DNA of 64,000 nt from NCBI RefSeq assembly GCF_003095395.1, contig NZ_QEIJ01000008.1, positions 86,020 to 150,019 of the forward strand, given 5' to 3'. Numbering within the stretch: the stretch's first letter is position 1; the number at the start of each line of letters is the position of its first letter. The translations under genes were made by a program, and so were the position numbers. Shown here one piece after another: positions 45,050-52,486 of the stretch. The DNA is from Microbacterium sp. Gd 4-13. Lineage in GTDB: Bacteria > Actinomycetota > Actinomycetes > Actinomycetales > Microbacteriaceae. The notes beneath the pieces are model-generated. The model worked only from the letters and a program-made list of their open reading frames with translations, had not been told where the DNA came from and made no database searches.

Positions 45050-46963
45050 TCAGACGGCCGAGGCGGTCTCGGTGGGGGTGCTTTCCGGCGCGGGAGCCGG
45101 AGCCGGAGCCTCGGTGGCCGGTGGCGTTTCGACCGGGGGCTCGGGATCGGGGGTGACGGGCGGGGTCGACGGCTCAGGAGCCGGGTCGGCCGGGGGCGTC
45201 GTGGCCGGCGGTGCGCTCGGCTCCTGGGTCGGCGTCGTGGTCGGCGTGGACGGTGTCGTTGGCGGTGTCGTCGCGGGGGTCGATCCGCCACCGGTCGAGC
45301 CGCTGGGCGTGCTCGGCTGTGCGGTCGACGGGCTGCCACCCGAGCCCGACGAGGGGTTCGAGTTCGAACCCGCCTGGTTCGAGGTCGAGGGGTTCGTCGA
45401 CGTGTTCGGCTTGCCTGAGGCGCGCGTCGGTGTCTTCGAGGTGTTCGACTTCGAGGTGTTCGACTTGGGCTTCTGCGTCGAGTTGTTCGGGGTCGACGGG
45501 GCGGCGATCTCGAGCACGGGAACGTCGCTGATCGGCGCATTGACGCCGAAGGGCGTCTCGACGACCTCATCGTCGGAATCCATCGCTGACAGGCTGCCCG
45601 CGGCCAGGGCGTCGTTGAAAAACGCCGCGCCCTGCCCTGAGGCCTGCACCGGCTGCTCGGCGTTGCCGGCCAGGGCGGCGACGCCCGACAGCGTCACGCC
45701 CGCCGCGAGGACGACGACGCCCACCGTGACAGCCGCGGCGGCAGGACCGCGCCCGAACCACCGGACGCGAGACTTCTGCTGAGGGCGGGGTGCGGGAACG
45801 TGGCGGGCCTCGTCGAGCAGCGTCGACAGTTCCTCGGCGGGGTCGGCCTGTGCGCGGGCGAGCGCCGGCGGAGCCTCCTCGCCCTCGAACTCGGCGGCGG
45901 CGGCGCGCGCGGCCCCGAACGCGACGACGGCCTTCGGGTCGGCGTCGACGGCGATCGCGACGTCGACGCGCTCGGAGAGCAGTTGGGCGACGCGGGGGAT
46001 CCGCGACGATCCGCCGACGAGGAGGATCGCATCCAGGCGATCGGCACGCAGGGACGCCGACTCGATCGACTGCTCGAGAGCGTCGGTGGTGCGCTCGATC
46101 CTCGCCTCGATCATGGCCTCGAACTCGGCACGGGTCACGCGCACCGAGGTCGACCGCCCACCGAGCAGGACGGGGATGACGGTCTCCGAGTCGAACGACA
46201 GCGACTCCTTCGCATCCACGCACTCCCGACGCAGAGCGGCGAGTGCGACGCGCGCGCCGGGGTCGGTGGCCAGGACGTCCGCCGAGATACCCGCGGCCGT
46301 CATCACGTGGCGAAGGAGCAGGTCGTCGAAGTCGGCGCCGCCGACGTCGGACAGTCCCGACGCGGGCGACACGATACGCAGTGCGCCCTTCTTGTCTTTA
46401 CGCACGACGACGGCGTCGAACGTGCCGCCGCCGAGGTCGTAGACGGCGAGTGCCCGACCGGTCTCGAGCGGGTTGACGTGGTCGTAGTGACGCGCCGCCG
46501 CCTCCGGCTCGGGAATGAGGTTCACGTCTCGCCAGCCCTCGTGGGCGATGGCTGCGCCGACGCGCTCGGAGCGGTATTCGCCCCAGGCAGCGGGCACGGT
46601 CACGCTGATCGCCGACGGCGAGCGTCCTTCGCGCTCGCTCACCGTCTCGGTGACCCAGGTCACGACGTGCGCGAAGAGCTGTTCGGCGGTGAAGGTCTGG
46701 TCGCCCGCGACGACGGGAACGTCGTCGCCGACGCGCCTCTTGAACTCGCGGATGAGCCGGTCGGGCTGAGTCAGCCCGCGGCGCTCCGCGGCATCGCCGA
46801 AGAGCAGTCCGCTCTCGCCGACGAACACCGCCGTCGACGCGTGATCGGAGTGCCGCCCCAGCGGCACCGAGGTGACTGTCGTCACACCCCCCGAACGCTG
46901 CGAGACGGCAGCAGCCGTCCGCGTCATCCCAACATCGATCGCAAGAAAATATGGAGCACGCAT
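45050..46963 (-). CDS. Hsp70-like ATPase with transmembrane helix and Pro/Thr-rich extracellular tail
   Basis: A 637-residue protein. Residues 1-360 are the Hsp70 nucleotide-binding domain: FLAIDVGMTRTA, the central VYDLGGGTFDAVVV (176-183 for DLGGGTFD) and VGGSSRIP (316-323). There is no Hsp70 substrate-binding domain. Instead there is a linker, one membrane helix at about 408-430 and a 200-residue Ser/Thr/Pro-rich tail that should lie outside the membrane and resembles a wall-spanning stalk. It could sense the envelope and signal through ATP turnover. It is the first gene of the minus-strand run with the IniR-like regulator six or more bases behind. GAGGGGG precedes ATG 46963. It diverges from groES. 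Confidence 0.88.
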   Translation of the reverse strand: MRAPYFLAIDVGMTRTAAAVSQRSGGVTTVTSVPLGRHSDHASTAVFVGESGLLFGDAAERRGLTQPDRLIREFKRRVGDDVPVVAGDQTFTAEQLFAHVVTWVTETVSEREGRSPSAISVTVPAAWGEYRSERVGAAIAHEGWRDVNLIPEPEAAARHYDHVNPLETGRALAVYDLGGGTFDAVVVRKDKKGALRIVSPASGLSDVGGADFDDLLLRHVMTAAGISADVLATDPGARVALAALRRECVDAKESLSFDSETVIPVLLGGRSTSVRVTRAEFEAMIEARIERTTDALEQSIESASLRADRLDAILLVGGSSRIPRVAQLLSERVDVAIAVDADPKAVVAFGAARAAAAEFEGEEAPPALARAQADPAEELSTLLDEARHVPAPRPQQKSRVRWFGRGPAAAAVTVGVVVLAAGVTLSGVAALAGNAEQPVQASGQGAAFFNDALAAGSLSAMDSDDEVVETPFGVNAPISDVPVLEIAAPSTPNNSTQKPKSNTSKSNTSKTPTRASGKPNTSTNPSTSNQAGSNSNPSSGSGGSPSTAQPSTPSGSTGGGSTPATTPPTTPSTPTTTPTQEPSAPPATTPPADPAPEPSTPPVTPDPEPPVETPPATEAPAPAPAPESTPTETASAV

Positions 46964-47166
46964 GTACCGAATCCCCCTCGGCGAGCGCGTTAACGCCTCG
47001 CCAAGAAACCGAAGCGCCTTAGCTTCAGGTTCTCTTCCAGTGCCGGATCGTGCCCCTTACGACTCCGACGTCGTGGGGAAATGATGACACACGCCCACGC
47101 ACGAAAAAAGGGGGGTAGCGCTCGGGGTGCGGGGTATGCAACGCGCGGTCACACGAGGAACGTTCG

Positions 47167-47193
47167 CTGGCACTCGCGTTGCGAGAGTGCCAG
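47167..47193. promoter_or_regulatory. CIRCE operator 1 (HrcA binding site) upstream of groES
   Basis: CTGGCACTC, nine bases, GAGTGCCAG: a perfect inverted repeat with the CIRCE geometry (9-9-9). It overlaps the predicted -35 box, so HrcA bound here would block RNA polymerase. Confidence 0.85.
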
Positions 47194-47207
47194 CACTTCT
47201 CTAGACT
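47179..47207 (+). promoter_or_regulatory. groES promoter
   Basis: TTGCGA (47179-47184), 17 bases, TAGACT (47202-47207), lying between and within the two CIRCE elements. The message would begin near 47214, inside the second CIRCE. Confidence 0.65.
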
Positions 47208-47212
47208 CGGGT

Positions 47213-47239
47213 TTAGCACTCTCCCCGCGTGGGTGCTAA
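47213..47239. promoter_or_regulatory. CIRCE operator 2 upstream of groES
   Basis: TTAGCACTC, nine bases, GGGTGCTAA: one mismatch from the CIRCE consensus, 43 bases before the groES start. Two CIRCE sites imply tight heat-shock control by HrcA. Confidence 0.9.
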
Positions 47240-47281
47240 TGAGTCTTCCGTACCGAAGCGTCAAGAAAGAAGAGGTAGACC

Positions 47282-47578
47282 GTGTCGGTTTCCATCAAGC
47301 CGCTCGAAGACCGCATCGTCATCCAGCAGGTCGAGGCAGAGCAGACCACGGCCAGTGGTCTCGTCATCCCCGACACTGCCAAGGAGAAGCCCCAGGAGGG
47401 CGAGGTCGTGGCTGTCGGCCCCGGCCGCATCGACGACAACGGCAACCGTGTTCCGATCGACGTCGCCGTCGGCGACCGCGTCATCTACAGCAAGTACGGC
47501 GGCACCGAAGTGAAGTTCGGCGCCGACGACTACCTCGTGCTCTCGGCGCGCGACGTCCTGGCGGTCGTCGTTCGCTGA
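47282..47578 (+). CDS. groES: co-chaperonin GroES
   Basis: A 98-residue chaperonin-10. [13 protein letters not shown] opens the protein; [18 protein letters not shown] is the mobile loop that binds Gro[12 protein letters not shown] is the roof/core segment. Start GTG 47282 with AAGAAAGAAGAGG upstream. groEL is not adjacent: a terminator and rarD follow, so groES is a single-gene unit and the GroEL copies must be elsewhere. CIRCE control is explicit in the DNA. Confidence 0.98.
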   Translation: MSVSIKPLEDRIVIQQVEAEQTTASGLVIPDTAKEKPQEGEVVAVGPGRIDDNGNRVPIDVAVGDRVIYSKYGGTEVKFGADDYLVLSARDVLAVVVR

Positions 47579-47598
47579 TCGCCTCCTCGCGAGTCGGG

Positions 47599-47630
47599 AA
47601 AGGCCCGGATGCTTCGGCATCCGGGCCTTT
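47599..47630 (+). terminator. groES terminator
   Basis: AAAGGCCCGGATGC, loop TTCG, exact complement: a perfect 14-bp stem ending in TTT, 20 bases after groES. Confidence 0.9.
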
Positions 47631-47755
47631 CTGCGTGCACCGGAGGTGCACGTGTGCCGTGTGGGGCGGCTCCCGCGTTGCAAGGGGCGCGTACGAAGAA
47701 GCCGTCGTGAGTGCTTCGACGCGGACGGCCGATCGGATTGACCCCGCAGCGGGCC

Positions 47756-47761
47756 TAGGCT
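47756..47761 (+). promoter_or_regulatory. -10 box of leaderless rarD promoter
   Basis: TAGGCT, six bases, GTG 47768. No ribosome site precedes the start. Confidence 0.5.
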
Positions 47762-47767
47762 GGCAGC

Positions 47768-48730
47768 GTGAACGACCGTGCCGGTGCTTCCACGCCCGCG
47801 GCGCGGACTCCCTCCCGTGAGATCGCGATCGGCGGCGTCTATGCCTTCGTCGCCTATCTCCTCTGGGGATTCCTTCCGCTGTACTTCCTGACGCTCGCCC
47901 CCACGGGCGCGTGGGAGGTCGTCGCCTGGCGGATCGTGCTCTCGCTGGTGTTCTGCGCGATCCTCCTCTTCGCGGTCCGCGGGTGGTCGGCGCTCTGGCG
48001 GATCGTTCGGCAACCCCGTCTGCTGGGTCTGACCGCACTCGCCGGCGCCCTCATCTACGTCAACTGGCAGGTCTTCCTCCTCGGCACGCTGAGCGGTCAC
48101 GTCATCGAGACGAGCCTCGGCTACTTCATCAACCCCATCGTCACGGTGCTGCTGGGGGTTCTCGTCCTGCGGGAGAAGCTGCGGATCACGCAGTGGATCG
48201 CGATCGGCATCGCCGTGGTGGCCGTGCTCGTCATCGTCGTGGGCTACGGCACGTTCCCGTGGATCGCGCTGTCGCTGGCGTGCTCCTTCGGGCTCTATGG
48301 CCTCGTGAAGAAGAAGATCGGACCGGCCGTCGACGCCGTCAGCGGCCTGACGCTCGAATCCTTCTGGCTGTTCCCGATCGCGATCATCCAGCTGTGCGTG
48401 GTCGCGGCCACGAGCGGGCTGACGCTCTTCACCGCCGGCGCCGGCCACGCGGCGCTTCTGCTCATGGCGGGCGTGTTCACCGCCACGCCGCTGCTGTTCT
48501 TCGCGGCCGGCACCCGGCGCGCGCCCCTCACCCTGGTCGGGCTCCTGCAGTTCGTCGCGCCGGTGCTGCAGTTCGTCACCGGGGCATGGCTCCTCGGCGA
48601 GCCCATGCCGTTCGAGCGCTGGGTCGGGTTCGCGCTGGTATGGGTGGCGCTCGCGGTCCTGACGGTGGACTCGCTCCTCGCCGCCCGGCGCGGCAGGGCC
48701 TCCGTCTCGGATGTCGCCGAGCTGACCTGA
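47768..48730 (+). CDS. rarD: RarD-type EamA family transporter
   Basis: A 320-residue membrane protein with ten hydrophobic segments of the drug/metabolite transporter superfamily. YLLWGFLPLYF near the start and the segments LRITQWIAIGIAVVAV and FGLYGLVKKKIG are typical of RarD. Substrate unknown; relatives named after chloramphenicol sensitivity are probably exporters of metabolites. The GTG start is set by the -10 box six bases away. It stands alone between groES and livJ. Confidence 0.92.
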   Translation: MNDRAGASTPAARTPSREIAIGGVYAFVAYLLWGFLPLYFLTLAPTGAWEVVAWRIVLSLVFCAILLFAVRGWSALWRIVRQPRLLGLTALAGALIYVNWQVFLLGTLSGHVIETSLGYFINPIVTVLLGVLVLREKLRITQWIAIGIAVVAVLVIVVGYGTFPWIALSLACSFGLYGLVKKKIGPAVDAVSGLTLESFWLFPIAIIQLCVVAATSGLTLFTAGAGHAALLLMAGVFTATPLLFFAAGTRRAPLTLVGLLQFVAPVLQFVTGAWLLGEPMPFERWVGFALVWVALAVLTVDSLLAARRGRASVSDVAELT

Positions 48731-48764
48731 CTCCGCCGCGGCTCGGGGCGCAGCATCCATCGAA

Positions 48765-48824
48765 AGTGCCCGATCTCGCCAGAAGTGCCCGAAATCGGGG
48801 ACTCGATCGGCGGAAACGGGCACT
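48765..48824. repeat. intergenic palindrome cluster AGTGCCCG/CGGGCACT
   Basis: AGTGCCCG occurs twice in direct order (48765-48772, 48784-48791) and once inverted (48817-48824), which with the surrounding TCGA/TCGG bases can fold in two alternative hairpins. It lies after rarD and probably ends its transcript. Confidence 0.5.
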
Positions 48825-48976
48825 ATCGACGTTTGGCGAGGGTCTCCGCATAACGATTAGGTCGCGTTACACATCGTTAACGAACGGCAACACCGCCGAG
48901 ACGAACAGACACATAGGTTTAGGGCACTGGGCCGGTCCCCGAATCGCGCCCGCAATCATTCACAGCAAGGAGCAAC

Positions 48977-50254
48977 ATGAGCGTCATTTCACGTTCGCGT
49001 GCCGGCAAGGTCCTGGGCGGCATCGCCCTGGTCGGTGTCAGTGCGCTCGTCCTGGCCGGCTGTGCCGGTGGCGGCGGAACCGCGGAGTCCTCGTCGCCCA
49101 ACGCGGAGGTCGGTGGAGACCTGACGCTGAAGATCGGCACCGCGCTTCCGCAGACCGGCAACCTGGCCTTCCTCGGACCGCCCGAAGAGGCCGGCGTCGC
49201 CTACGCGGAGTCCCTCATCAACGCCGAGACCGAAACGACCGGTCTCACGCTGGAGACCGTCTACGGCGACTCCGGTGACACCGACAACAAGGCCTACGAG
49301 ACCACCATCCCCCGCCTCCTGGGCGAGGACGTCTCGGCGATCATCGGTGCGGCGTCCTCGGGAACGTCGCTCCAGTTCATCGACCAGGTCGTCGGTGCGG
49401 GCGTCATCCAGTTCTCCCCGGCCAACACGTCGGACGCGTTCACCACCTACGACGACAAGGGCCTGTACTTCCGCACGGCCCCGTCGGACGTCCTGCAGGG
49501 TGAGGTGCTGGGTAACCTCATCGCGGAGGGCGGCGCGCAGACGCTCGGCCTCGTGGTTCTGAACGACTCGTACGGCACCGGTCTCGCCAAGTACGTCTCG
49601 GAGGCCTTCGAGGCCGCCGGTGGCGAGGTCGTCGCAGAGTCGACCTACAACACCGGTGACACCACGTTCGACTCGCAGATCAGCGAGGTCCTCGCGGCCG
49701 CGCCCGATGCGATCGCTCTGATCACGTTCGACGAGGTCTCGACGATCCTGCCGAGCCTGTTCGGTCAGTTCCCGTCCGACAAGCTCTACTTCGTCGACGG
49801 CAACCTGAAGAACTTCGCCGACGCGTTCCCCGCGGGATCGCTCACCGGCGCGAAGGGAACGCTGCCCGGTCTGTCGATCGACTCGATCGGCGAGTTCACG
49901 TCGTCTCTCGACGAGTTCCAGTCGGCCGAGGGGCGCCCCGCGCTCGAGGACTACAGCTACGCGGCGGAGTCGTTCGACGCCACCGTGCTGCTCGCTCTCG
50001 CATCCCTCGCCGCCGGTTCGACCGACTCCGAGGCCATTGCAGCGAAGCTGCAGGAGGTCTCCGGTGGTTCGGGCGACGGCACGAAGTGCGAGTCGTACGC
50101 CGACTGCGCCGCGATCATCCTCGACGGCGGCACGGCCGACTACGACGGCATCTCGGGTCCCATCACGTTCGACGAGGTCGGCGACCCGACCGAGGCGTCG
50201 ATCGGCATCTACGAGTTCGGCGAAGACAACAACTACGTCGCGTACGAGGGCTGA
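48977..50254 (+). CDS. livJ: branched-chain-amino-acid-type ABC transporter substrate-binding lipoprotein (LivJ-like)
   Basis: A 425-residue lipoprotein with the lipobox LVLAGC at about residue 25-30. The mature part is a periplasmic-binding-protein-like I domain: TALPQTGNLAFLGPPEEAGV at the N-lobe, AVIGAASSGTSLQFI-like sequence and ISEVLAAAPDAIALITF. Two Cys near the C-terminus (KCESYADC) could form a disulfide. AAGGAG precedes ATG 48977. The permease and ATPase genes are the convergent livHMGF operon, separated by 480 bases. Leucine/isoleucine/valine or urea/amide ligands are both possible. Confidence 0.9.
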   Translation: MSVISRSRAGKVLGGIALVGVSALVLAGCAGGGGTAESSSPNAEVGGDLTLKIGTALPQTGNLAFLGPPEEAGVAYAESLINAETETTGLTLETVYGDSGDTDNKAYETTIPRLLGEDVSAIIGAASSGTSLQFIDQVVGAGVIQFSPANTSDAFTTYDDKGLYFRTAPSDVLQGEVLGNLIAEGGAQTLGLVVLNDSYGTGLAKYVSEAFEAAGGEVVAESTYNTGDTTFDSQISEVLAAAPDAIALITFDEVSTILPSLFGQFPSDKLYFVDGNLKNFADAFPAGSLTGAKGTLPGLSIDSIGEFTSSLDEFQSAEGRPALEDYSYAAESFDATVLLALASLAAGSTDSEAIAAKLQEVSGGSGDGTKCESYADCAAIILDGGTADYDGISGPITFDEVGDPTEASIGIYEFGEDNNYVAYEG

Positions 50255-50276
50255 TCCTCAGCATCCGCTCGACAGG

Positions 50277-50306
50277 AAGGGCCCCGGTCTTCGGACCGGG
50301 GCCCTT
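50277..50306 (+). terminator. livJ terminator
   Basis: AAGGGCCCCGGTC, loop TTCG, exact complement: perfect 13-bp stem, 22 bases after livJ. Confidence 0.9.
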
Positions 50307-50378
50307 CCCCGTGGGTTCGGCTATACCCCGGCCAGTACGCCGCGCTCTGCCCACACCGCCCCACCTCCATTCGCACGG

Positions 50379-50584
50379 ACTCAGGCTGAGCGGGCAGCGG
50401 ACGTGCGAAACGCCCCTCCCCGGGCCGCGGAGTCGCGCTCAGCCTGATTACTTGCTGCAGACCGGTAGCTCTCCGTCCGCGCAATTCGCGCGGGCCGGTT
50501 GGCCGCGGCCCGGCTCGGAGCTCGGCGGCACCCGTCTCGCACGCATCGAAGACCGGGGCGCTCTCTGCCACAACTCAGGCTGAG
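50379..50584. repeat. dispersed ACTCAGGCTGAG repeats in the convergent gap
   Basis: Two direct copies of ACTCAGGCTGAG, 194 bases apart, with an inverted copy between them. Each 12-mer is itself nearly palindromic (CTCAG..CTGAG). They are outside the terminators and have no assigned role. Confidence 0.6.
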
Positions 50585-50684
50585 TCGTCGCGACGGATGC
50601 GACACGCCGCCGTGGTGGGGCTGACCCCCAGGTTCATCCTGAGTACGTGCTCGGAAGTGACGCGGCGGGCGGGGAGCGCGCACA

Positions 50685-50727
50685 CGCACCTGCCATCCGC
50701 ACCCCGTAGGGCCGGATGGCAGGTGCG
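50685..50727 (-). terminator. terminator of the livHMGF operon
   Basis: Perfect 15-bp stem (CGCACCTGCCATCCG and complement) with a 13-base loop, starting six bases after the livF stop on the minus strand. Confidence 0.85.
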
Positions 50728-50732
50728 AAGGT

Positions 50733-51470
50733 CTAGACGCCCAGCGTGCCGAGGTAGAGCTCGGTGACCTTGGGGTCGTTCAGCAGCTCGCGGCCCGTGC
50801 CGGTGTAGGCGTCGCGTCCCTGGTCGAGAACGTAGCCGCGGTCGCAGATCTGCAGGCAGCGGCGCGCGTTCTGCTCGACCATGATGCACGTCACCCCGGC
50901 TTTGTTGATCTCGGAGACGCGGATGAACGCTTCGTCCTGCCGCACGGGGGAGAGGCCCGCCGACGGCTCGTCGAGGAGCAGCACCTTCGGGTCCATCATC
51001 AGGGCGCGGCTCATCGCGACCATCTGCCGCTCGCCGCCCGAGAGCGAGCCGGCGCGCTGCTTTAGGCGCTTGCCGAGCTCGGCGAAGATGCCGGTGACGA
51101 ACTCGAGTCGTTCCTTGTAGATCTTGGGGTTCTGATACAGCCCCATCTGCAGGTTCTCTTCGATCGTGAGACTGGGGAAGACGTTGTTCGTCTGGGGGAT
51201 GAACCCCACGCCGCGACGCACCAGCTTGTCGGCCTTGAGCCCCGTGATCTCGTCGCCCTCCAGCGAGATGGTGCCGCCGCGGACGTTCACCTGCCCGAAA
51301 ATGGCCTTCAGCAGCGTCGACTTGCCGGCGCCGTTCGGGCCGATGATGCCGATGAGTTCGCCCTGCTCGGCGACCAGCGAGCAGCCGTTGAGGATGTTCA
51401 CGCCCGGCAGATATCCGGCGTGGACGTTGTCGACGACCACGACGGGCGTGGCGGTGGCGGTGGCGCTCAT
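50733..51470 (-). CDS. livF: branched-chain amino acid ABC transporter ATP-binding protein LivF
   Basis: ATPase subunit of 245 residues. Walker A is GPNGAGKST, the signature is LSGGERQMVAMSRAL, Walker B LLLDEPSAGLSP. YLPGVNILNG at the N-terminus and LYLGTLGV at the C-terminus fit LivF. It overlaps livG by ATGA and is the last gene of the operon. It forms a heterodimer with LivG to energise the LivH/LivM channel. Confidence 0.96.
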   Translation of the reverse strand: MSATATATPVVVVDNVHAGYLPGVNILNGCSLVAEQGELIGIIGPNGAGKSTLLKAIFGQVNVRGGTISLEGDEITGLKADKLVRRGVGFIPQTNNVFPSLTIEENLQMGLYQNPKIYKERLEFVTGIFAELGKRLKQRAGSLSGGERQMVAMSRALMMDPKVLLLDEPSAGLSPVRQDEAFIRVSEINKAGVTCIMVEQNARRCLQICDRGYVLDQGRDAYTGTGRELLNDPKVTELYLGTLGV

Positions 51471-52486
51471 GCGCGGTTCCCTTCGTCTTCGGCTACGCCG
51501 TCTTCGACGAGGACCGTCGCATCGGCGTCGACGGATGCTTCGGCATCGGTGGTCGGGTCGACGTCGACGACGGCGACGCGGCCTGTGACGACCCCCAGGT
51601 CGAGGTCCTGGTGAGCGCCGAGGTAGGCATCGATCACGGCGGGATTCTTCATCACCGAGAGCGGATCTCCCTCCGCGACGATGCGGCCCTCCGCCATCAC
51701 GACGACCCAGTCGGCGATGTGGCGCACCATGTGCATATCGTGCTCGACGAAGAGCACGGTCATGCCGAGATCCTTCAGGTCGAGGATGTGGTCGAGGAGC
51801 GACTGCGTCAGGGCGGGGTTCACACCGGCCATCGGCTCATCGAGCATCACCAGGGTCGGATCGGTCATGAGCGACCGGGCCATTTCGAGGAGCTTGCGCT
51901 GACCACCCGACAGGGACGCGGCGAAGTCGTCGGCCTTCGCGTCGAGCTTGAACTTGGCGAGGAGCTTCATGGCCCGCGCTTCGATCTCTTCGTCCTGCTT
52001 GCGCCAGATCGCGGGGATGAGCCCCTGCCAGAAGTTCTCGCCGCGCTGCTTGCGTGCGCCGAGCTTCATGTTGTCGATCACGGTGAGCAGCCCGAGTGCC
52101 TTCGTGAGCTGGAAGGTGCGCACGAGGCCCATCCGCGACACCCGGTAAGCGGGGATGCCCGAGAGCGACCTGCCCTCGAACGTCCACGACCCGCTGTTGG
52201 GCTTGTCGAAGCCGGTCAGGAGGTTGAAGAGGGTGGTCTTCCCCGCTCCGTTCGGGCCGATCAGGGCGGTGATCGCGCCGCGGGGGATTTCGAGGTGCTC
52301 GACGTCGACCGCTGTCACACCTCCGAACGATCGAGTGATGCCGTCGGCGACGATGATCGGGTCGACCTTCTTGACGCCGGGGACCGCCTCCCCGATGTGC
52401 AGGCCGGTGGCCTTCGCGCGCGGGGTGGGGGACGTCAGCGGGGCGGGCTCGAGTGGAGCGTCGCTGGGGGAGGCGCTACTTGACAA
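51467..52486 (-). CDS. livG: branched-chain amino acid ABC transporter ATP-binding protein LivG
   Basis: ATPase of 339 residues, longer than the usual 255 because of a Pro-rich N-terminal extension of about 45 residues and an Asp/Val-rich C-terminal extension of about 45. The core has Walker A GPNGAGKTT, the LivG-type RTFQLTKALGLLTV region, signature LSGGQRKLLEMARSL and Walker B MLDEPMAGVNP. The start is TTG 52486: AAGGAG lies seven bases upstream inside the end of livM, so the genes overlap by 11 bases. The extensions are not seen in LivF. Confidence 0.93.
   Translation of the reverse strand: MSSSASPSDAPLEPAPLTSPTPRAKATGLHIGEAVPGVKKVDPIIVADGITRSFGGVTAVDVEHLEIPRGAITALIGPNGAGKTTLFNLLTGFDKPNSGSWTFEGRSLSGIPAYRVSRMGLVRTFQLTKALGLLTVIDNMKLGARKQRGENFWQGLIPAIWRKQDEEIEARAMKLLAKFKLDAKADDFAASLSGGQRKLLEMARSLMTDPTLVMLDEPMAGVNPALTQSLLDHILDLKDLGMTVLFVEHDMHMVRHIADWVVVMAEGRIVAEGDPLSVMKNPAVIDAYLGAHQDLDLGVVTGRVAVVDVDPTTDAEASVDADATVLVEDGVAEDEGNRA

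Larger units (their letters stand above)
46964..47281. other. 318-bp divergent region between the Hsp70-like gene and groES
   Basis: It contains the groES promoter and two CIRCE elements (listed separately) near groES. The part nearer the Hsp70-like gene (46964-47160) has no clear gene, -10 box or palindrome that I can support; it contains a homopolymer AAAAAAGGGGGG at about 47105-47116. Confidence 0.6.
50255..50732. other. 478-bp convergent gap with several palindromes
   Basis: No gene is supported. It holds the livJ terminator (50277-50306), the liv operon terminator (50685-50727) and, between them, the 12-mer ACTCAGGCTGAG twice (50379-50390, 50573-50584) with the inverted copy CGCTCAGCCTGA (50436-50447). 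It also holds an IR TCGCACG/CGTGCGA (50371-50377, 50402-50408). Base composition is lower in GC than the genes. Confidence 0.6.

Noticed and set aside
35471..46963. Anti-phage defence island interpretation
   Set aside because: Dynamins and STAND-like ATPases do occur in defence systems, but there is no nuclease, protease or other killing domain and the IniB/IniA/IniC/IniR resemblance explains the set better. It remains a secondary possibility.
47579..47767. groEL fragment after groES
   Set aside because: Only a terminator and the rarD promoter are present; no GroEL-like reading frame is seen.
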